Below, piece after piece: positions 44,378 through 54,689 of a stretch of 64,000 bases of DNA. Each line of letters begins with the position of its first letter. Within the stretch, counting starts at the first letter, position 1. The stretch covers positions 22,385,325 to 22,449,324 of the forward strand of contig NW_019211458.1 of the NCBI RefSeq assembly GCF_002443255.2, in the 5' to 3' direction. This DNA comes from Varroa destructor. Lineage: Eukaryota > Arthropoda > Arachnida > Mesostigmata > Varroidae. The notes under the pieces are model-generated. The model made no database searches. It saw only the letters and a program-made list of their open reading frames with translations, and was not told the DNA's origin. The translations under genes were made by a program, and so were the position numbers.

Positions 44378-44404
44378 GATGATGATGATGATGATGATGA
44401 TGAT
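44378..44404. repeat. (GAT)n microsatellite
   Basis: About nine GAT units, preceded by a GTT-rich run. Confidence 0.92.
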
Positions 44405-45251
44405 AGTAGCGGTGAAGACCGTGAGACGCAACTGCTGCCATACGCGGTAAACAACAGTAAAAAAATATGACCACAGTTGCGTACATGAGTCCATTGCAGC
44501 GTGACCAACACCCAAGTAGAGAGATGCGTCAACACAACGTGATCCAGTTATTATCTTCTCATCGCGTATTCAATGCCAGAGCAGTTATAGTATTGCAGAC
44601 GCCGCGAGATACAGGCGAAAGGAAGGAAAAAAGACTGCTACTTTGAGGTTGGTCTAGCACGGGCTAGACCAGGATATTCAATGGCTAGAACACCTATAAA
44701 CACTAAGCACGTTAATTATAGACTTCGATACGTGACTAGGACAGCCACGAATGTACAATATGTGAAGTAATAGGGTTCTAATTAAAAATAAACGTTGACA
44801 AGGGATACGAACGTCAAGTCGTTTCTCAGCAAAACTTATGTTTTTTTTTCTTATTTCTTTTTTTCAGTACCTTGTTCTAATGTTGTTTTAAGACTAGCCG
44901 TTTGCGACTAAATAGACTTTCCCAATAGACGGTCGCAAACTCAATCATATATTTTCATTTTCTTCTACCGTATAAGCTTTGCGCTCGTGGCTAAAGCACG
45001 CGATTTTCACCACAAAATCGTACGCTAATTTTATCGTAGTTGCGTTCTCCCGATTCGCTCTAAGTACGTTCGGCAATCTTGGTTCTGCCCGCTTATTCAG
45101 CCAAGTGACAAAAACTCATTCCGAAGAAACCTAGTCCAAGCAATTATTGACGAATACTGAGTCTGGTCAATATTTCGACGCAACGTCAAGTTTCAAGAGT
45201 ATAGCTAACTTTTCTAGTTCTTAAACGACGAAAAACCTTGTAGTCTTCCTT

Positions 45252-45424
45252 CTATTTCTTCTTTCCCCGAGAGTAGTCACGGTATCGGTCATTAAAGTAG
45301 GGAGCGTAACCCGGGTAGCCGGCATACATATCGCTGTAGTAGCCCCCGATGTATGGATCATAACGGTCCTGGGAGAAATACGTTACCGATCGGCCTGAAC
45401 TCGGCGTGGCGGTTGGCAGATACC
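45252..45424 (-). CDS. Tyr-rich gene exon 4: terminal exon
   Basis: Entered in phase 1 after ATATCGATAG, encoding WYLPTATPSS, then Tyr/Gly/Asp-rich YIGGYYSDMYAGYPGYAPY and ending SRGKKK before the stop at 45252. Confidence 0.82.
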
Positions 45425-46855
45425 CTATCGATATATTTTTTAAGAATAGAAAAACGAAGATGTCAGTATTCAAAGGACCTAGGTCAACGCCGCTTAGAGT
45501 AAGTAGACAGCAAAACAGCATAATTTTTCTTGCATATGCGAATAAATACTCTTGTTTTGGGAAGGCGAAGTATATAACTTATACCTCGACTAAACATAAA
45601 TAGTGCAACGTTGTTGTAAACGATTATAATTTAAACTTTAAATAAAATTTAAACTTCTTAGCTGAAACGTTCGTTCTCGTTTACGGCAAATATTTTCATA
45701 GAAGGCTTAAATCTGAAATGTCTACCGCAGCGTTGTTCGTATTGGAAAACTCACAAAGGTTGGCGTTTTCATACGGAACCCGATAGGTCGCTGAGGACGG
45801 TTGGTATGGGGCCGGCGAGGGATGGTATGGCTGGTTGTACAATGGCGCTGGTGGCCCATATGATCGTCGCTGAGCTTCGCGAGCAGCATCCTCTCGGTTC
45901 TTCAGATCTTGACACTCGAACACATCCTTGCATGAGTATCCAAACCCACGGCCAAGTTTATCGGTCGAATAGCCGAATCGATATGGGTCAATTCTGTAGA
46001 CAAGCATCAAATACTTGATGTTGAATATTGAATATACGAACGCTGAATAACAGTACTCACGCAAATTAACATTTATTTCGTCATGTCGTTTTCCATTAAC
46101 ACCTATCGTTTGGTAGCGGTACATGTGTTTGAACCAGCAACATGAACTGCTCTAGTTCGGCTATTTAAAAAGTTTGTCTATGAATCATACATTGTAAATA
46201 GTTCTGCTGTTACCCCGGTTTTACTTTTGCATATTGCCGTGGTTTCTTTAATTTCCTAATTTCGAGCAGCGTCTTAGCCACTGGCTCCCCAGGAAATTTT
46301 TGTACCGCTGCTGTGCCAGTATTCGCCGTATCTACGGCTGCCATACACATGCATGTATAAGCCTAAAGATGCACATCAACAGTGCAAAAATCCGATTATA
46401 CAGACTCACATTAGATTCATTTGGAATGCACACAAAGCCTTTAACGTATACACACATACATATAGTGAAAGCATTTGTGCCTGATCCTTGACATCTGCTT
46501 GCCTGTTTTGTCTCCTAGCCACCCTATGGTAGTTTGTGGTCCTTCCACATCTGGTTGCACCACGCATGGAAACACCGTCCACTTCACCGATGTTCCGACG
46601 TTTACAGTAGACCAGACCCTCCAGCGGCAATTGTTGTCAGTGTTGCCACGAAAGCTAGTACAGTTACTCGCTGTTCTTCTCTTTTGCCCCTGCTGTTCCA
46701 ACCGTAGCCCTTCAGGCGATCACTACAGGTACGCTTCACCCCCTCCCGTTCAGATAGTGTGTTGTACAGTACTTTCATGCTAAGTTTCTGCCCTGTAGTC
46801 TACTGAAGGGGGTGTTCGATTGTTTCGCCCTCCCCAGCATGGTGCTAGGGTTCGA

Positions 46856-46886
<31 letters not shown>

Positions 46887-49800
46887 AGGAGAGTAAAGAG
46901 GCATTACCAGCGGCACTCCCCTGCATTCGTTCGTGAACAAATGAACTCATTCCCTGGAGATTTGGTCGGCAGATTGGATGCTACAACACAGCCTCACCCG
47001 CACCCATTGCTGGGCCGAGGCTCACAACATGCTTTTCCTCCTGGCCGTGCACAGAATGCACTCTTCCTCCGAGTTTGCTTCCCCGTCGCCGACGCCAACG
47101 CCAACGGGCGCTGATTCAACCGCTGCTTGTCTGCACGTATCAGTATATGCGTGCATTCTTTTGAATGTTCTTTCAAGTGTGTGTTTCCCCCGGCGAGAAA
47201 AAACATTTCTAAACATTTTTTTTACCATTGCAACCACTCCTGTGCTGCTGCACTACAAAACTTTTTGGGAAACACCAATTCTCAGCTGCTTGCAGCATAA
47301 AATGCTAGCATATTTACTAAGTCATATTGTGTAGCAACATTTGTAGATATCAGATAACATAAGGTATCGTATGTAAGGGTCGGTAGTCCAGGAGAATTAA
47401 CATTATCTGCATATAATACATTACAGTTACAACGCGTGTAGCTGGGCACATGACAATGCTGCAGGTAGTCAACATGGGAAGGTCATGATCTGGCACATTC
47501 GAGGTTCGATGTTACAAGGCCAAAGCATCGTTGTGTGTGGAATCACTTCGTTCTCTTATTAAACGTACTTGCAAACAGACGCTAAGCAGAGCGTATATGC
47601 TATAGAATTAAGCTGGAGAGTATATCGCTGATTGCTTTTGCTTCGAATATATAGTTCCTCGTACCTGTCCGGTCGATAGAAGTAATCGTTGCCGTATGGA
47701 TGATACGGTAGCCGTTCTCCGTAAGCCCGTCCATCCCTGCCGTAATTGAGGAAGTATGGACCGTGTTGATCATAGTACGGGTCATAGAAATTTCGTCTCC
47801 AAGCTTCGTTGTAATATGGATTGTAGCCCCGATAGAAACGACGGTCGACGTTGCTTACCAGCGCGTTCCGATAGGCGGATCCGGGCCCGTAGACCCCATA
47901 GTTGCCGCTGCCACCAACGCCCGGAGCGTATCGGTTGTCATAGCGATTATCATAACGGTAGTCCGGGTAACGGTTGTCAAAACGGTTATCATGGCGGTAG
48001 TCCGGGTAACGGTTGTCATAGCGAGTCTCTGGATAGAAACGATCTAGAAGATAAGACATTTTCAGGTTACTGTGAACATACGGCATATCTTCAAGTTGTA
48101 ATAAACTGAGTTCAAATAATTTGTTGTACCACGTAAAGTTATGGAAACCTTGTGATTGTTTTTATTAGCATAGAATTGCTTTGAGCGTATTATTTGACCT
48201 GTCGAAGCCGCCTTAGGAAGAGGTTTTAAACGACTCCTTAAAGAGAAGTGTGTCGCTTTTTAGTCCTTAATGTGCAGGATTCGGGGTACAGGTGTTTTAT
48301 GTTCAGTTTATTTGTAATGATAACTCGGCCTACAAAATATGCTTCGTTCACCATATAATATGATAGTATAATTTACAATTCCTTGTAAAAATAATAAAAA
48401 TTATTTTCTAGAGGTTTAGCCAAATTTTCAATATTCATTAATGGCTACCTACCTACAAGATTGTTTCGCCCCGTTTTTATGCAAAAGTGGGAATAACCGA
48501 GTAGTCATCATCAGAACGGCATACTAAATTAGTTGTACTAACAAAAAAACAGCAACAGCCTCTGCGACGACATTAAAGGAATATGGGTCGTGTGAAAAAT
48601 AAAATTGCTCATAGCTCGAATATATCGGGTCAGTAGTTATTCCCCCCAAGGGGTTAGAATTACTATGTGTATACAAACGAGTATTGTCTTCGTAGCAACG
48701 ACAAGAAAAAGGCTAAAGCGATTGCTTGCTTCTGAAAGAGAAATGGTAATTACAATATTAAACCCGCTTTGCTTAGTATTTCCAGCAACGAAGGAAAAAT
48801 TTCGATATGGTTGTAGTATTGAGGGCTGCCGTACCCCAATATGAATCCAGTTCATAGACCCTTCTCTCCAGTGAACAGGTAGCAACGACGTCCTTTGCCA
48901 GACCCTGCACAATTAGTCTTCTTGATTGTGTTATAGTTTAATACCCGCAACAGTAATAACTTCGTGAACCTCGAAATGATCGTGATGCGCTACACTCAAT
49001 AAACCGACGTGGAAACTAGAAAGTGGTCTGTGAGGTCCGTTGCGGCGACTTCGAGAACTGGCTGACATTATATCATGATTTCCTTATATCATGATTATAT
49101 CATGATATAATGTAACTTTTCCTAAAGTTACAACGCCGCAACGACGTCAGCAATATAATGCTGATAACGACAAGCGAGAGATTCGCAGTACGCCAGCGAA
49201 GGAAGGACCATTGTTTCCCCATCCTACCCGTTGCTTGCTAGCCCTCTTGCGTGAGGCGGTCATTGAACTCAATTTATTTTTGAACACAGTTAAACTTAGT
49301 TGTTTTTTACTAACGCGTCAACATGGTGTGACATATTGCGGTCACTCATTTTTATCGTTGAACAGTTGAATGACTGTTCCATCGCCTGTTCATACCGCCG
49401 TATTTGTGTTAGCAGGCTGTTGGAGACTTAGCAGTAGTTGTAGCAGCGGTTCTGGAGCTCTTTACATCGACTCGACGAGGCCTCCCCTAAGTCAATAATC
49501 CTTATTCCTTAATATTATTATTATATTATTTTCCTTATTGCTTCGCTCAGCGTGCGTCCGTTGTTATGGTCATAGGTTTCTCTTGTCTCGCTCTCTCGTC
49601 CTAACTCGCACCAACAAGCGCGCCGCGATGCTCACGGATCGTGCAATGCTTTTGTTATTTTCTTACTTTGGTCGTTGTACGCTGATCCTCCCATATGGCT
49701 TGTTGATCGCCCCCCTCCCCCCCCCCTGCCTAGTATCCTTTGTGTATCGCACATCTAGAGCAGTGTCCACATGATGAAAAACAGCTGAATGGTCTAGGAC

Positions 49801-52402
49801 GCTATGGGTGACTGAAGCATATTCTGCAAATGTTTTTGAAAGTGTTTACAGATACCACAGCTGTTCCTTTGGCCTCCATTACTATCGCCAGTTCCTCTTG
49901 TTCACTGTTCGTCAATATGTTGCACCGATACCCCACTACAGACCTCACTAACCCATCTCTTAAATGGATATGTTCACTAATTGATCCGATTTGCATTTGG
50001 AACTCACCTTCTCTAAATTGTTTTTTTTTTTTTTATCGTTGGATGCCCACTGCATACGCCATTCTTAACTTTACCGGTCGTTTCTAAATCTGTCAGTGCT
50101 GCTACATCGGCCAGTTCGCATGCACCCCAATTGCAAATCCTACATCTAGCTCCCGTCAACCATCTGACATTTCAATCATATGGTTTACTATTATCGTATG
50201 GATTTACTATTGTTAAAGCAGTTACAAACAGAACATCATGATTAGTGATGGCCTGTTTAATGTCACATCAGTTTTTTTTAATAAGAGGTTCGACCTTCTT
50301 GGCTGTTCACGCTCAACCCGTTTCAACGTACTGATCATGCAAAAAACAATCGTATACATTTGTATAGGACTTTAGTATCGGAAATAGATTAAAGTAATGT
50401 ATTGATTCGATGTCAGACTATCGTCTTAAGTTAGCGAACAATGATAAATAGATAAATAGTGTCAACGGTGCCATAAAAAGGCGGCTGAGTCTCTCCGGAG
50501 GGAGGCCGATCAGAGCCATTCGAAAATCGTTAATCACAGAGCGAAATTGCCCCTTTTGCTTTCTTAGATAAAAATTGAAATTGATTAGGTCTTTTCTCCT
50601 GAGAGATGCCATTGAGACAAGTTCAGCCCTTCCACTAGCAAGGCCTTTGTTACCGGTTTGTGTTTGCAAAGCGGGATCTGCCTTTGTGCACCAAATCTAT
50701 GCAAAAAATGATTGAAGGCTAAATTTTAGTTCTGAATAACGTTGAAACAAAGATGGAATAAGTTAGTAAAGTAATTAAGTAGACGAGCCAAAGCAAACGA
50801 GCATATCCTGTTGATTATCTCTATAATGGGTTATGATGGTGTATTACGGTAACAGCGCCACATAACTATTTTATAAACCATAAAATAGGAAAAATTTATA
50901 CTATCACTAAACTAATTCCAGTAGATAAAACACGTTCAATAAGTTCTAGGTTTAAATTTCTGGTATTTCAGTTGCTCTTGTCATACTTCAGCCTTTTCCA
51001 ACCAGAGTATATCTAATCCGCCAGAAGTTGAACGTTCTTTCCAAGAGCTAGAGGAACTTTATGTTCATATTTATATGGGAACGAAGCGCATATTGGGGAC
51101 GCACTCGAATTGTAAGCAGACTAGTCTTTAAAATAGAGCGAATCCTTTGAATAAAACTCATCGATAGGGTAAATCAGACAATTAAAAATACATCCGTTAA
51201 AAATAGTGAGTAAACAATGTAAATTTGCCTAGCAGGGCAGAAACCAAGAGAATTCCCTCGAATATGAATTGTAAATAAAAACAAAAGAATGGTATAGATC
51301 ACACCGAAATGACTTGAGAGATATCCACACAATTAAAAGTGGCTTTGCACGTCAATATATCAATACGAAGTGTTCAATTTTAATCAGACATTTGAGCCAT
51401 GTAGATCTCAGAGCACAGTCTTCATTTTTATCTTAATAGGAGATGTGAATTACCCGCATTATTCTCTTCATTGCTTGTATTTCTATGGATTTGTACATAC
51501 TACAATTAAAAGGAGTTCAAGTACATCTGTGGTCTTTCCCTTGTTGCCGTGGGCCGTTACATAAAGTGTCGCTAATAAATTTCGAAGTAACACACAGCTT
51601 GATACGACTTTTGACGTACTTGAGAACCTAGATTTCAGTTTTCCATATAATTGATGACTTATAATAATGTTATGGCGCAGTGTTTATCTACAAACTAAAT
51701 GTGAAATCTAGCGGTGAAAAAAATAGAACCTCGCGCCTTCAAAATTAAGATCGTGAAGAACAGACTAAAGCGGATGAAGTTGTAACAAAGTATTTGAGCG
51801 CATAGTGAACATATCTAGGCCTGTGAGCCTCATTAATATATAATTCCGATGGCAATTTTTCGATTTTGTCTAATATATCTACGTTCGTAATTCATTTTCT
51901 TTTATTGATCTAGGAAGAAGGAAAATGAGTAGATGATATGTCCTTCAGTTAGCGGCACAATTTTAGCAAATGCCGTGTCGATATGTGTTACTTTCCTAGG
52001 TCCTTCTCATTGACACTCACCGCGGTTGTCTCGAGCATTGTCGTTTACAAGAAATGCCGTAGGCGACACCGTAGAAGTAGCCGGCATCTCTCTAGTGGAG
52101 CTTTCTGCAGCCTTTCGAAACTTTGGACCTCCGCTGTGGATTTGATCGCTACCGGCAGAAGCCATCTGGATCTGAGCCGAAACGTGAGCCTCGGCAATAG
52201 GTAAGGGTTCGGCAACTTTTAACGCAGTGCTTTCCGGCAGGGATGCAGGCATTGCCGTACTAGTGACCATTAATAACGAATCTACTACATCGATGGCGGC
52301 GTTTTGTTCTGAATTTGTCCCTGATTTTGGAGGGCTTTCAGCTGCCAACACCGAGCCCATCACGAGCGCAATCGCTCCGAGGAACTGTTGAAAGAGAGCC
52401 AT
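45252..52402 (-). CDS. Secreted Tyr/Arg/Asp-rich repeat protein, four exons
   Basis: Exons at 52402-52021, 48043-47665, 45993-45755 and 45424-45252 join in phases 1, 2 and 1 to give 390 residues. The start MALFQQFLGAIALVMGSVLAAES is a clear signal peptide (cut after AAES or nearby), read in two parts MALFQQFLGAIALVMG and SVLAAES. Next comes a Ser/Ala/Pro-rich spacer, then tandem PDYR-DNRY repeats, a Tyr/Gly/Pro-rich middle, a short Cys pair (SCKDVFEC) and a basic end GKKK. Tyr-rich secreted proteins in arthropods often form cuticle, eggshell or silk-like matrices and can be cross-linked through tyrosine. That role is inferred from composition; I do not recognise a family or an R&R chitin-binding motif. 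Confidence 0.82.
45755..45993 (-). CDS. Tyr-rich gene exon 3: Cys pair and Pro-rich part
   Basis: Phase 2 entry (CTTGTCTACAG acceptor), phase 1 exit (GTGAGT donor). It encodes RIDPYRFGYS, SCKDVFECQDL, a charged segment, then a Pro/Tyr-rich stretch (YNQPYHPSPAPYQPS). Confidence 0.83.
45994..47664 (-). other. Intron 2 of the Tyr-rich gene
   Basis: About 1.7 kb, with a GC-rich central part (46.5-47.1 kb) and a CTG run. Open frames exist on both strands there, but without motifs or splice-phase support. Confidence 0.65.
46857..46886. repeat. (CTG)n microsatellite
   Basis: About ten CTG units in intron 2 of the Tyr-rich gene. It gives a leucine run in a + strand frame that I do not consider coding. 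Confidence 0.92.
47665..48043 (-). CDS. Tyr-rich gene exon 2: PDYR/DNRY repeats
   Basis: Entered in phase 1 after TATCTTCTAG, left in phase 2 at GTACGA. The N-terminal third carries degenerate repeats (YDNRYPDYRHDNRFDNRY and similar); the rest is Tyr/Asn/Arg-rich with YNPYYNEAW and YDPYYDQHGPY. Confidence 0.85.
47925..48030. repeat. Coding tandem repeat in Tyr-rich exon 2
   Basis: The + strand string GGTAGTCCGGGTAACGGTTG recurs at about 45-base spacing, separated by variable CGGTTGTCA/CGATTATCA units. Units are multiples of three, so changes in copy number keep the frame. Confidence 0.85.
48044..52020 (-). other. Intron 1 of the Tyr-rich gene
   Basis: About 4 kb. It contains a pair of adjacent inverted repeats (49065-49131). 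A weak transposase-like frame on the - strand (49802-49996, including GYRCNILTNSEQEELA) is noted but not called. Confidence 0.7.
49065..49131. repeat. Two adjacent perfect inverted repeats
   Basis: ACATTATATCATGAT (49065-49079) pairs perfectly with ATCATGATATAATGT (49099-49113). Next to it GTAACTTT (49112-49119) pairs with AAAGTTAC (49124-49131) around a TCCT loop. Confidence 0.9.
52021..52402 (-). CDS. Tyr-rich gene exon 1: signal peptide and Ser/Ala/Pro spacer
   Basis: ATG at 52402; 127 codons plus one base, ending at a GTGAGT donor (NDNARDNR). Hydrophobic core LGAIALVMGSVLA. An A/T-rich TATA-like motif lies about 50-60 bases upstream on the - strand (52450-52464). Confidence 0.82.
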
Positions 52403-52851
52403 AGATCATCTTAACGTTAGGCGCAACTTTTATCTCGATTGATAGGTAGTATAAAAATATAACATTTTGTATCTGCCGTTGCTTTTTTTTAAACCCGATA
52501 CCGACAAAAATGTCCACGTGTTCGACAAAAGATCTTGTCCTATCCTATTTCTCGCAATGCTCTAGACTAAAGTCAGTCATACTCCAGTAAACAAATCAGC
52601 TATCAAAAATGAATAACAGCCCCATTGATGCATATCAGCTATAGTGTTTGGCCCATTGCCATCACGTCATCACACAATCATTCCGTCGTCTATTAATGGC
52701 GCAAACCAGTCCTGGATTGATCATATGCTGCTATCCGGGTAGGCACAAGTGGCCTGCAACTGAAGTTCGCACATACGAGAAACAGGCACGAAGGTACGAG
52801 CACTGTGCGTAAGCATATGCTTTTCAGTATTGGCAGTACTGGCCTTAATTA
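52403..52851. promoter_or_regulatory. Shared upstream region between divergent genes (putative)
   Basis: 449 bases separate the - strand ATG at 52402 from a candidate + strand ATG at 52852. A TATA-like A/T stretch lies at 52450-52464 on the side of the - strand gene. I see no clear core motif for the + gene. Confidence 0.35.
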
Positions 52852-53068
52852 ATGAATTCGTTAGACAGCGCAACCTGGACGAACGTTTGCAACAAAACAC
52901 AGCGGGTGTCGTCGAGTTCGTATTCACAAGATCGTGTGTCTGCCCTAAAGAAGGCTTCGCTATTTAGTAATAGGCACGCAAATCATACGGCTTGGGGATG
53001 TAGCTTGCACCATGCCCTCATCGTCACCTCACTGTGCACCTGCCTTAGCTTGTTCCATGCTGGAAGTG
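52852..53068 (+). CDS. Candidate gene, exon 1 (hydrophobic segment)
   Basis: Open from ATG at 52852 to a phase 1 donor GTAACG at 53069. A Ser/Lys-containing N-terminal part is followed by a hydrophobic segment (HALIVTSLCTCLSLFHAGSG) like a signal or membrane anchor. The frame joins exactly to the candidate exon at 53113 across a 44-base intron. The ATG choice is uncertain because the hydrophobic part begins about 54 residues in. Confidence 0.42.
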
Positions 53069-53112
53069 GTAACGTGCTCGTGGTTCCCGCTTTACTGAGG
53101 CACTAATTGCAG

Positions 53113-53219
53113 GTTGTGAGCTCCGTCACGGCTACGAAGCCTTTGGCGGCGGCACCAGCTTTTCGTCGTTTGACTCTTTAATTGAAGTCTCCGCTGGAAC
53201 GTCGGGCGATCACCAAACG
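53113..53219 (+). CDS. Candidate gene, exon 2
   Basis: Bounded by an AATTGCAG acceptor and a GTAAGG donor, entering in phase 1 and leaving in phase 0, fully open. It encodes GCELRHGYEAFGGG and then a Ser/Gly-rich stretch. Further exons would lie beyond the minisatellite and the N gap; I could not identify them. Confidence 0.45.
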
Positions 53220-53550
53220 GTAAGGGGATTGGCCTCACTATTGAATAGCGTTCCTCCCTCGCCCCGATGTGCGTGCGTGCATGTCACAGGCGCTGCCTCG
53301 ATTATTTCTCGAGTCGTCCCTACCCATTCCAGCTGTCTGTTCGACCACTGCAACAAGTTTAGTTTTGTTCGAAAAAATGCATTGACGTTTCATGTCCATG
53401 TGTTTATCAATTCCCGGGTACTTGCATTTTGCATGTGTGACCCAGTGCGTGTGTGAGTGTCCGTGTGTGTGTGCGAGTCTATGTGTGAGTGTCCGTGTGT
53501 GTGTGCGAGTCTTGTGTGTGAGTGTCCGTGTGTTGCGAGCGTGTGTGTGA

Positions 53551-54360
53551 GTGTCCGTGTGTATGCGAGCGTGTGTGTGAGTGTCCGTGTGTATGCGAGC
53601 GTGTGTGTGAGTGTCCGTGTGTATGCGAGCGTGTGTGTGAGTGTCCGTGTGTATGCGAGCGTGTGTGTGAGTGTCCGTGTGTATGCGAGCGTGTGTGTGA
53701 GTGTCCGTGTGTATGCGAGCGTGTGTGTGAGTGTCCGTGTGTATGCGAGCGTGTGTGTGAGTGTCCGTGTGTATGCGAGCGTGTGTGTGAGTGTCCGTGT
53801 GTATGCGAGCGTGTGTGTGAGTGTCCGTGTGTATGCGAGCGTGTGTGTGAGTGTCCGTGTGTATGCGAGCGTGTGTGTGAGTGTCCGTGTGTATGCGAGC
53901 GTGTGTGTGAGTGTCCGTGTGTATGCGAGCGTGTGTGTGAGTGTCCGTGTGTATGCGAGCGTGTGTGTGAGTGTCCGTGTGTATGCGAGCGTGTGTGTGA
54001 GTGTCCGTGTGTATGCGAGCGTGTGTGTGAGTGTCCGTGTGTATGCGAGCGTGTGTGTGAGTGTCCGTGTGTATGCGAGCGTGTGTGTGAGTGTCCGTGT
54101 GTATGCGAGCGTGTGTGTGAGTGTCCGTGTGTATGCGAGCGTGTGTGTGAGTGTCCGTGTGTATGCGAGCGTGTGTGTGAGTGTCCGTGTGTATGCGAGC
54201 GTGTGTGTGAGTGTCCGTGTGTATGCGAGCGTGTGTGTGAGTGTCCGTGTGTATGCGAGCGTGTGTGTGAGTGTCCGTGTGTATGCGAGCGTGTGTGTGA
54301 GTGTCCGTGTGTATGCGAGCGTGTGTGTGAGTGTCCGTGTGTATGCGAGCGTGTGTGTGA
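53551..54360. repeat. 30-bp minisatellite, 27 perfect copies
   Basis: The unit GTGTCCGTGT-GTATGCGAGC-GTGTGTGTGA repeats 27 times without a single difference. Before it (53457-53550) are degenerate 29-33-base relatives. Because 30 is a multiple of three, long apparent frames run through it on both strands (His/Thr/Ser-rich on -, Cys/Val-rich on +). These are repeat artefacts. Confidence 0.97.
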
Positions 54361-54419
54361 GTGTGTGTGTGCGAGCGTGTGTGTGAGTCTGTGTGTGCGA
54401 GCGTGTGTGTGAGTCTGTG

Positions 54420-54444
54420 NNNNNNNNNNNNNNNNNNNNNNNNN
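54420..54444. other. Assembly gap (25 N)
   Basis: Run of N between the minisatellite and the GT repeat. True length is unknown, so the array size here is a lower bound. Confidence 1.
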
Positions 54445-54686
<242 letters not shown>

Positions 54687-54689
54687 AAT

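Larger units (their letters stand above)
37177..45251. other. Intergenic region with a few weak coding-like stretches
   Basis: AT-rich at first, more GC-rich at 39.1-40.5 and 43.8-44.6 kb. The only frame I would single out is at 39093-39512 (listed separately). Frames near 41.45, 42.55-42.9 and 42.96 kb have neither motifs nor splice support. There is a GAT microsatellite at 44378-44404 and a 9-bp-arm hairpin at 44650-44671. Confidence 0.55.

Noticed and set aside
46812..47334. Leucine-run protein frames in intron 2 of the Tyr-rich gene.
   Set aside because: The leucine run comes from a CTG microsatellite; no conserved features follow.
49802..49996. - strand frame including LTNSEQEELA, faintly like the start of a pogo/jerky-type transposase.
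   Set aside because: Too short, with no DDE residues or terminal repeats; the similarity is only a few residues.
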